From Bacillota bacterium (GTDB taxonomy: Bacteria; Bacillota; Desulfitobacteriia; Desulfitobacteriales; Desulfitobacteriaceae), in NCBI GenBank assembly GCA_023390635.1, contig JAEWCM010000192.1, positions 1 through 20,934 of the forward strand: a stretch of DNA of 20,934 nt. Direction: 5' to 3'. Below are positions 16,109 to 20,934 of the stretch, piece by piece. The translations under genes and the position numbers were made by a program. Within the stretch, counting starts at the first letter, position 1; each line of letters starts with the position of its first letter. The notes below the pieces were generated by a model. The model did no database searches, had not been told where the DNA came from, and saw only the letters and a program-made list of their open reading frames with translations.

Positions 16109-17092
16109 ATGATTCGCCAGGAGATCTTAAGTTTGTTGGCTGCCCATTCAGGGGAGTTTGTTTCCGGAGAAAAAATGAGCGAACAGTTTCATCTTACAAG
16201 GGCGGCGATTTGGAAACATATTCAGGGCCTTAGGGAAGCAGGTTATAAAATCCAATCTCAGACAAAAAGCGGTTATCGCTTGCTGGAGACCCCTTTACGG
16301 TTAGAAGAATGGGTAATGAGGGCGGCGATGAAATCTTCTCGGATCGGAAGAGAGATTAAAGTTTATGAAGAATTAGGTTCCACCAATGATTTTGCAAAAG
16401 AGCTGGTGCGAGAAGGTCTGGGACAAGATGGTATGGTGATCTTGGCCGAGAAGCAGATTGCAGGTCGGGGACGACAGCAACGGCAGTGGGAGTCTCCTTT
16501 GGGAGGACTCTGGATGTCTCTGCTGATAAAGCCTAATCTAGATTTGGCCGACGCGGCAAAACTGACTCTTTCTACCGGTATTGCTGTAGCCAATGTCCTG
16601 AATCAAGAGTGGGGTCTGGATGTGAAGATAAAATGGCCTAATGATCTAATTTATCAAGGTAAAAAATTGGTAGGCATTTTGGCTGAAGTGGTAGGAGAAT
16701 GGAATAGCGTTCAAACCATGATTATCGGGATCGGGATTAATGCTAATTTTCCTGCTGCACAATTGGGCCCGGATGCCTGTGCGGTTTCACTGCAAGATAT
16801 ATTGGGAGAGCAAATTGATCTCAATCAGTTGGTGCTGGAGATTTTAAAAGAAATGGAAAGGGAGCTGGATTTTACCGAGCAGCAGGGATTTTCTACTTTG
16901 CCTGAACGGTGGATGGATAAAGCCGCCGGTTTGGGAGAAGAAGTAGAGATTGTCCGTCAGGGGGAAATCATTAAAGGCGTTATGCTGGGGATAGCGTTAG
17001 ACGGTCAGCTGCAGATCGATACCGGAAAAGAGATTGCTACTTTTGCAGCCGGAGAAATAAAATTGCGTAAGAGTGATAAACAGTATTTCTAA
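16109..17092 (+). CDS. birA: Biotin operon repressor / biotin--[acetyl-CoA carboxylase] ligase
   Basis: BirA makes biotinyl-5'-AMP and transfers biotin to carboxylase carrier domains. With its N-terminal winged helix it also represses biotin genes (class II BirA). The 327 residues comprise a helix-turn-helix at ~26-46 (QFHLTRAAIWKHIQGLREAGY), the ligase core with GSTND (~90-94), GRGRQQR (119-125), SPLGGLW, KWPND (175-179) and KLVGIL, and a C-terminal SH3-like domain. ATG 16109 has GGGGGAG 7 nt upstream. The frame is open back to 16004, but that would overlap panD without a ribosome binding site. A matching BirA operator lies directly downstream, before bioY. It probably shares a transcript with panD (43-nt gap). 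Confidence 0.96.
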   Translation: MIRQEILSLLAAHSGEFVSGEKMSEQFHLTRAAIWKHIQGLREAGYKIQSQTKSGYRLLETPLRLEEWVMRAAMKSSRIGREIKVYEELGSTNDFAKELVREGLGQDGMVILAEKQIAGRGRQQRQWESPLGGLWMSLLIKPNLDLADAAKLTLSTGIAVANVLNQEWGLDVKIKWPNDLIYQGKKLVGILAEVVGEWNSVQTMIIGIGINANFPAAQLGPDACAVSLQDILGEQIDLNQLVLEILKEMERELDFTEQQGFSTLPERWMDKAAGLGEEVEIVRQGEIIKGVMLGIALDGQLQIDTGKEIATFAAGEIKLRKSDKQYF

Positions 17093-17108
17093 AGGGTTGT
17101 CAAACATC

Positions 17109-17137
17109 CTGACTAATTGTAAACTATTCATTATAAC
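17109..17137 (+). promoter_or_regulatory. Promoter of bioY-coaX overlapping the BirA operator
   Basis: CTGACT (17109-17114) and TATAAC (17132-17137) are 17 bp apart. A second possible pair is TTGTCA (17097-17102) with TAAACT (17120-17125), also 17 bp apart. In both cases the -10 falls within the palindrome at 17116-17149, so operator binding would block transcription. Confidence 0.55.
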
Positions 17138-17149
17138 AAAGTTTACAAT
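17116..17149. promoter_or_regulatory. BirA operator upstream of bioY
   Basis: Perfect 9-bp inverted half-sites, ATTGTAAAC (17116-17124) and GTTTACAAT (17141-17149), are separated by 16 bp. They resemble the Gram-positive BirA box (TTGTTAAC half-sites with a ~14-16 bp spacer), with one changed base per half. The position between a class II birA and a biotin transporter gene makes repression by biotinyl-AMP-bound BirA the natural reading. The site is seen; repression is inferred. Confidence 0.85.
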
Positions 17150-17173
17150 AATGATGAAGGTGAGGATTTTGAT

Positions 17174-17731
17174 ATGGAAGTAAAAAAATTATCATGGACG
17201 GCAGCGATGACGGCGCTGACCATATTGCCGGGAATGTTGGTGCACTTTCTCTCCCCAGGGTTAGTACCCTTTAGTATTTTGCCCGTATTGGTTCTCTTGT
17301 CAGGAATTATATTAGGGGCGAACTATGGAGCCTTAGCTATGCTGGCGTACGTAGTACTTGGGCTATTCGGCTTGCCTGTATTTGCAGGGGCCCCCTATGG
17401 AGGTTTTGGCTATGTGCTCAAGCCTACATTCGGTTACCTTATAGGATATATCGGAGCAGCTTATGTCACAGGGTTGATTTACCGTCCAGGTAGCTTGATT
17501 AGGGCCTTCTCAGGGGTTCTAGGCGGGTTGGCTGTGCTTCATATCACGGGAGCAGCTTATTTGTACATTATTATGCGCTGGGTGCTGGACAAACCAACAA
17601 CGATTGCTGGAGTGCTGATGGTTGGACTTGTCCCTTTTATTGCAGCTGATTTGATTAAAGCAGGAATTGCGGCTATTGTAGGGAATGAAGTAGTCAAGCG
17701 GTGGCAGGGATTGAAACGAAAGAATCGATGA
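17174..17731 (+). CDS. bioY: Biotin transporter BioY (ECF S component)
   Basis: BioY is the substrate-binding membrane subunit of an energy-coupling-factor biotin importer. It usually works with the shared EcfA1/A2/T module, which is not in this window. The 185 residues are mostly hydrophobic with about six membrane segments. The family signature [20 protein letters not shown] lies near 75-95, and a C-terminal [13 protein letters not shown] helix is present. ATG 17174 has GTGAGG 8 nt upstream. The BirA operator over its promoter indicates control by biotin. coaX follows at 25 nt and may share this transcript. No bioA/B/D/F genes are present here, so this locus points to uptake rather than synthesis. 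Confidence 0.94.
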   Translation: MEVKKLSWTAAMTALTILPGMLVHFLSPGLVPFSILPVLVLLSGIILGANYGALAMLAYVVLGLFGLPVFAGAPYGGFGYVLKPTFGYLIGYIGAAYVTGLIYRPGSLIRAFSGVLGGLAVLHITGAAYLYIIMRWVLDKPTTIAGVLMVGLVPFIAADLIKAGIAAIVGNEVVKRWQGLKRKNR

Positions 17732-17756
17732 ATATAGTCAAAGGAGCATTGTAACG

Positions 17757-18530
17757 ATGATTTTGGTGTTTGATATCGGCAATACCAATATTGTTTTAGG
17801 TGTGTATGAAAAACATGATTTGGTTTATCATTGGCGTTTGTCTACTGATAAAGAAAGGACGGTAGACGAATATGCAGTGATTATAAAGAATATCTTTGAT
17901 TTTAAAGGGCTTACCTTTAAGGATGTCCAGGCGGTTGTTATTTCTTCGGTGGTGCCTCCTGTCATGCCCACCATAGAGTCGCTGTCTCGGGAATATTTCA
18001 AGGTTGAGCCCTTGGTGGTCGGGCCAGGGGTCAAAACAGGAATGCCGGTAGTTTATGATAATCCACGAGAGGTGGGAGCAGATCGGATTGTTAACGCGGT
18101 AGGCGGATTCAGCAAATATGGAGGGCCGTTGATTATTGTCGATTTTGGGACGGCCACAACCTTTTGTGCAATTTCAGAGCGGGGAGAATATTTAGGAGGG
18201 TCAATTGCGCCAGGGATGGGAATTTCCAGCGAAGCGTTGTTTGAGCATGCTTCCAAGCTGCCTCGAATTGAGTTGATTAAGCCAAAAGGTGTGATAGCCA
18301 AAAATACGGTGGCAGGGATGCAGTCAGGAATTATATATGGTTATACGGGTTTGGTGGACGGGATTGTCGAGCGAATGAAAAAAGAGTTGGGGCAGACAAC
18401 AAAGGTGATTGCTACAGGGGGGATGGCACAGTTGATTGCAGGAGAATCGACCAGCGTTCAGATTCTGGACCCATTCCTTACCCTTGATGGATTAATCTTG
18501 ATTTATGAGCGAAATCGATCATTCTCATAA
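17757..18530 (+). CDS. coaX: Type III pantothenate kinase
   Basis: CoaX phosphorylates pantothenate in the first step of CoA synthesis. It belongs to the acetate-kinase/Hsp70-like (ASKHA) fold and is not inhibited by CoA as type I kinases are (family knowledge). The 257-residue length is normal. The motifs are DIGNTN (6-11), [10 protein letters not shown] with D109, DFGTATTF (129-136) and [12 protein letters not shown] 17757 has AAAGGAG upstream. It completes the pantothenate theme (panC, panD, then the kinase). In B. subtilis coaX lies next to ftsH, so the gene is displaced in this genome. If it shares the bioY promoter it would also respond to biotin. Confidence 0.96.
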   Translation: MILVFDIGNTNIVLGVYEKHDLVYHWRLSTDKERTVDEYAVIIKNIFDFKGLTFKDVQAVVISSVVPPVMPTIESLSREYFKVEPLVVGPGVKTGMPVVYDNPREVGADRIVNAVGGFSKYGGPLIIVDFGTATTFCAISERGEYLGGSIAPGMGISSEALFEHASKLPRIELIKPKGVIAKNTVAGMQSGIIYGYTGLVDGIVERMKKELGQTTKVIATGGMAQLIAGESTSVQILDPFLTLDGLILIYERNRSFS

Positions 18531-18550
18531 GGCATACACTATAAGGCTGA

Positions 18551-18650
18551 GGCAGACCGGAGAACCTGGTGCCAAGTCGTGATAGAAGTTTTAACGGCTT
18601 AGTAGAATATCTTTGGGATCAATGTACATACTAGGCTGAGATTGAGTACA
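18551..18650 (+). ncRNA. Potentially structured leader of dusB (three consecutive hairpins)
   Basis: In the 131-bp gap before dusB three pairings follow one another. The first is GGC(AG)ACCGG (18551-18560) with CTGGTGCC (18566-18573). The second is AAGTCG (18574-18579) with CGGCTT (18595-18600). The third is TGTAC (18623-18627) with GTACA (18646-18650), just before the AGGAG ribosome binding site. AGGCTGAG occurs twice (18544-18551 and 18633-18640). There is no T run and no class I recognise. Confidence 0.3.
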
Positions 18651-18661
18651 GGAGAATAGGG

Positions 18662-19627
18662 ATGAGATTGGGAAATTATTTGTGGAATAGACCTGTCTTT
18701 TTGGCACCTATGGCAGGAGTTACCGATAAGGCTTTTCGAGAGACTGTCCGTTCGGTTGGCGGAGAGTTTGTTTGGTCGGAAATGATTAGCGATAAGGCCT
18801 TGACTTATCATAATCTACGGACATTAAGTATGTTGGAACTTGACGGAGAAGACGAACCAAGAATTGTGCAGATTTTTGGTTCAGAGCCTGACACCATGGC
18901 ACAGGCTGCTTCCATGGCGGTCGAGCGGGGGGCCACAGTCGTTGATATTAATATGGGGTGTCCTACCCCTAAAATAACGAAAAATGGAGAGGGGGCTGCT
19001 TTGTTGCGCAACATCTCCCAAGCGGAGACAATAGCTAAAGCGGTAGTAAGAGCAGTCAATGTACCGGTGAGTGTGAAAATCCGCTTAGGTTGGAATCGGG
19101 AAATGGTTGTTGCAGAAGAACTAGCTCTCCGTCTGGAAGCAGCGGGGATACAAATGTTGACGCTTCACGCTCGAACCAGGGAAGATTTTTATTCAGGACA
19201 GGCGGACTGGAATTGGATTAAGAGAGTGAAGAAAAAAATAAAAATTCCTTTAATTGGAAATGGCGATATTTTCAGACCGGAAGACGGATTGGCGATGTTG
19301 GAGCATACGGGGTGTGACGGAGTGATGATTGGAAGGGGCGCAATGGGGAACCCTTGGCTGCTGCCAAGAACGCAGGCTTATATCAAGTCCGGGGAAATGC
19401 CGCCTGAGCCAAGTATGCAAGAAAAGATGGCAGTGGCGTCCGCTCATTTTGAACGTTTAGTTCGATATAAAGGAGAGCGGATTGGGTTAAATGAAATGCG
19501 TAAACATGCAGTATGGTATATAAAAGGGGTAAAAAATGCAGCTAGCTTAAGAGATGAGATTATGCAATTTAAGTCAGTTCAAGAAATGAAAGAAGTTTTT
19601 TGCCGGATTTTGGAACAGCATATATAG
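18662..19627 (+). CDS. dusB: tRNA-dihydrouridine synthase
   Basis: Dus enzymes reduce specific uridines in the tRNA D-loop using FMN and NADPH. The 321-residue TIM-barrel protein shows the family blocks: FLAPMAGVTDKAFR at the start of the barrel, NMGCPTPKITKNGEGAALL with the catalytic Cys, KIRLGWN, LTLHARTREDFYSG and GNGDI for phosphate/FMN binding, followed by a helical C-terminal domain. ATG 18662 has AGGAG 7 nt upstream. The order dusB then lysS (here with greA between) is also found in Bacillus and relatives. Which U positions it modifies cannot be read from the sequence; the symbol follows the closest family type. Confidence 0.94.
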   Translation: MRLGNYLWNRPVFLAPMAGVTDKAFRETVRSVGGEFVWSEMISDKALTYHNLRTLSMLELDGEDEPRIVQIFGSEPDTMAQAASMAVERGATVVDINMGCPTPKITKNGEGAALLRNISQAETIAKAVVRAVNVPVSVKIRLGWNREMVVAEELALRLEAAGIQMLTLHARTREDFYSGQADWNWIKRVKKKIKIPLIGNGDIFRPEDGLAMLEHTGCDGVMIGRGAMGNPWLLPRTQAYIKSGEMPPEPSMQEKMAVASAHFERLVRYKGERIGLNEMRKHAVWYIKGVKNAASLRDEIMQFKSVQEMKEVFCRILEQHI

Positions 19628-19686
19628 TTTGAAAGGGAAGGAAGATTTTAAGGTCAGATTGGATGATTTGGCTGGATGAACTATCC

Positions 19687-19715
19687 TTGACAATATTTTG
19701 CAGGTTACTTATAAT
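19687..19715 (+). promoter_or_regulatory. Consensus sigma-A promoter of greA
   Basis: A perfect TTGACA (19687-19692) and a perfect TATAAT (19710-19715) are separated by exactly 17 bp. Transcription would start near 19722, leaving a ~95-nt untranslated leader before the greA start at 19817. It is the strongest promoter visible in the window. Confidence 0.9.
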
Positions 19716-19816
19716 TACGAGTAATGTAAAGGTAGCAAATATTTTGTTAGGCCTAGATGTGCAAGAGCGAGAGGCACAAAATTATATAGTTGAGAAGAAA
19801 AGGGAGCGAGAAAGTA

Positions 19817-20287
19817 ATGCCCGAAAAAGAAGTTATTCTTACCTTAGAAGGATTAAAGAAGCTGGAAGAAGAACTGGAATTGCTCAAGACGCAAAAAAGA
19901 AGAGAAGTTGCCGGTAGAATTAAACAGGCCATAGAATTTGGCGATATCAGTGAGAACTCTGAGTATGATGACGCTAAGAACGAGCAAGCATTTATCGAAG
20001 GTCGAATAATAACTTTGGAAAAAATGTTGCGTAATGCCAGAGTGATTGATGGTATTGAGGGTAATGATATTGTCAGCCTAGGCTCAAGTGTACTTTTAAA
20101 AGATGTAGACTATGGTGATGAAGAGGAGTATACAATCGTAGGCTCTGCGGAAGCTGATCCTGGGACTAATAAAATATCAAATGAGTCACCTGTAGGAAAA
20201 AGTTTGCTAGGCAAAGCGAAAGGTGAGACAGTTGAGATTACAGTTCCGGCCGGTGTTATTCGTTATCAAATATTGGAAATAAAATAG
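19817..20287 (+). CDS. greA: Transcription elongation factor GreA
   Basis: GreA enters the secondary channel of stalled RNA polymerase and triggers cleavage of the backtracked transcript. The 156-residue length is normal. The N-terminal coiled coil (~10-75) contains the conserved tip [17 protein letters not shown] with the acidic residues that coordinate catalytic Mg. The C-terminal globular domain ends with [21 protein letters not shown] 19817 with AGGGAG about 10 nt upstream is chosen. The frame is open a few codons further up to TTG 19790, but that would include the ribosome binding site as coding. It is transcribed from its own consensus promoter and closed by a strong terminator. Confidence 0.97.
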   Translation: MPEKEVILTLEGLKKLEEELELLKTQKRREVAGRIKQAIEFGDISENSEYDDAKNEQAFIEGRIITLEKMLRNARVIDGIEGNDIVSLGSSVLLKDVDYGDEEEYTIVGSAEADPGTNKISNESPVGKSLLGKAKGETVEITVPAGVIRYQILEIK

Positions 20288-20295
20288 AACGAATT

Positions 20296-20333
20296 AAAGA
20301 GTGATCTCGCTTTGTGCGAGATCACTCTTTTTT
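20296..20333 (+). terminator. Intrinsic terminator after greA
   Basis: A perfect 15-bp stem (AAAGAGTGATCTCGC at 20296-20310 with its complement at 20316-20330) has a TTTGT loop and ends in TTTTTT. The A run on the 5' side would make it work in both directions. Confidence 0.95.
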
Positions 20334-20405
20334 GAAGACAATTGTTCATCAAAATGACGAATATCACCACCCTTATATCAATTAAAGATGAAAGCACTAA
20401 TTATC

Positions 20406-20435
20406 TTGTTATTTCATCTTAATATTTGGTAGAAT
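20406..20435 (+). promoter_or_regulatory. Sigma-A promoter of lysS
   Basis: TTGTTA (20406-20411) and TAGAAT (20430-20435) are 18 bp apart, with TG placed for an extended -10 (TGGTAGAAT). A 7-bp inverted repeat, TTATCTT (20401-20407) and AAGATAA (20439-20445), flanks the promoter and might be an operator. Confidence 0.6.
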
Positions 20436-20468
20436 AATAAGATAAGACAAAGTGTGGAGGAATGATAA

Positions 20469-20934
20469 ATGGATAACACCAACGATCTCTGGAGTGTTCG
20501 TTTAGAAAAATTGGAAATGTTACGTAAGCATGGGATGGAGCCTTATGCCGATCAATACGAGCGAACCCATGCAGCTAAAGATATTACAGACAATTTTGCT
20601 GATTTGGAAGAAAAAACGGTAAGGGTTGCCGGAAGAATTATGTCTAAGCGTGATATGGGCAAGGCCATGTTCGTTCATATCCGAGATTTGAGCGGACAAG
20701 TACAGATATATCTTCGGATTGATGATATTGGAGAAGAAAAGTTTGAGCTTCTTAGCAAACTCGATGTAGGTGATATTATTGGAGTCGAAGGTTTTGTATT
20801 CCGCACAAGGCGAGGTGAGATCTCCATACATGCTAAAAGTGTTGAACTTCTTTCCAAAGCAATGAGAGCGTTACCGGAGAAATTTCATGGTTTGAAAGAT
20901 GTGGAGACAAGATACCGGAAACGCTATCTTGATT
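20469..20934 (+). CDS. lysS: Lysyl-tRNA synthetase, class II, N-terminal part (cut by window end)
   Basis: The frame is open from ATG 20469 to the window end, 155 complete codons of about 490-500 expected. LysS charges tRNA-Lys. Visible parts are the N-terminal helical segment (WSVRLEKLEMLRKHGMEPY) and the anticodon-binding OB fold (VRVAGRIMSKRDMGKAMFVHIRDLSGQVQIYLR, residues ~45-80, read in two blocks). The linker into the catalytic domain ends in KDVETRYRKRYLD, which precedes motif 1 in class II LysRS. GGAGG lies 8 nt before the ATG. The active-site motifs lie beyond the window. The dusB-greA-lysS order supports the call. Confidence 0.95.
   Translation, partial: MDNTNDLWSVRLEKLEMLRKHGMEPYADQYERTHAAKDITDNFADLEEKTVRVAGRIMSKRDMGKAMFVHIRDLSGQVQIYLRIDDIGEEKFELLSKLDVGDIIGVEGFVFRTRRGEISIHAKSVELLSKAMRALPEKFHGLKDVETRYRKRYLD

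Noticed and set aside
18531..18661. TPP riboswitch suggested by GGCTGAG and a GAACCTG-like stretch before dusB
   Set aside because: The order and spacing of TPP elements do not match and the conserved core segments are absent; the downstream gene is unrelated to thiamin.
19663..19917. 84-codon + strand frame across the greA promoter and gene start
   Set aside because: It spans the consensus promoter and runs out of frame into greA; the product resembles nothing and no ribosome binding site is seen.
1..20934. Mobile elements, CRISPR arrays, tRNA or rRNA genes
   Set aside because: No transposase or integrase frame, no spaced direct repeat series, and no tRNA-like or rRNA-like segment was seen on reading the gaps; nearly all sequence is accounted for by core genes.

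Overview
The window comes from the chromosome of a low-to-mid GC, endospore-forming Firmicute. The best fit is a Peptococcaceae/Desulfitobacterium-like clostridium. The evidence is spoIIE, AGGAGG-type ribosome binding sites, frequent GTG/TTG starts, a formate-THF ligase, and a gene order that partly follows the B. subtilis near-origin cluster (S1 protein, spoIIE, tilS, ftsH, folP, folB/folK, dusB, lysS). All 22 supported genes lie on the + strand. I see no mobile element, CRISPR array, rRNA or tRNA, so this is ordinary core chromosome.

Layout: (1) 1-270, the end of an S1-domain protein gene and its terminator. (2) 386-5117, spoIIE, a two-gene ThrE-type transporter and tilS, all overlapping, behind a Spo0A-like promoter. 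(3) 5165-7762, ftsH and ndk, with a strong promoter and a terminator. (4) 7832-11021, two tandem DUF881 membrane proteins and fhs, closed by a terminator. (5) 11071-13605, a folate cluster: HD-domain hydrolase, folP with an extra N-terminal domain, and a folB-folK fusion. (6) 13606-13952, a 347-bp AT-rich gap ending in an intrinsic terminator only about 20 nt before the next start codon. (7) 13953-17092, a DUF2520 Rossmann protein (possible ketopantoate reductase), panC, panD and birA. (8) 17093-18530, a BirA operator/promoter, bioY and coaX. (9) 18531-19627, a potentially structured leader and dusB. (10) 19687-20333, a perfect-consensus promoter, greA and a strong terminator. (11) 20406-20934, a promoter and the start of lysS.

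Much of the window serves cofactor supply: C1-folate (fhs, HD, folP, folBK), pantothenate to CoA (DUF2520, panC, panD, coaX) and biotin (birA, bioY). The rest is growth and sporulation housekeeping (spoIIE, tilS, ftsH, ndk, dusB, greA, lysS).

No clearly new multi-gene system is visible. The strongest candidates for undescribed biology are the attenuator-like leader before the pantothenate genes, which has an alternative pairing that could prevent termination; the HD hydrolase embedded in the folate operon; the extra N-terminal domain of FolP; and the structured region before dusB.
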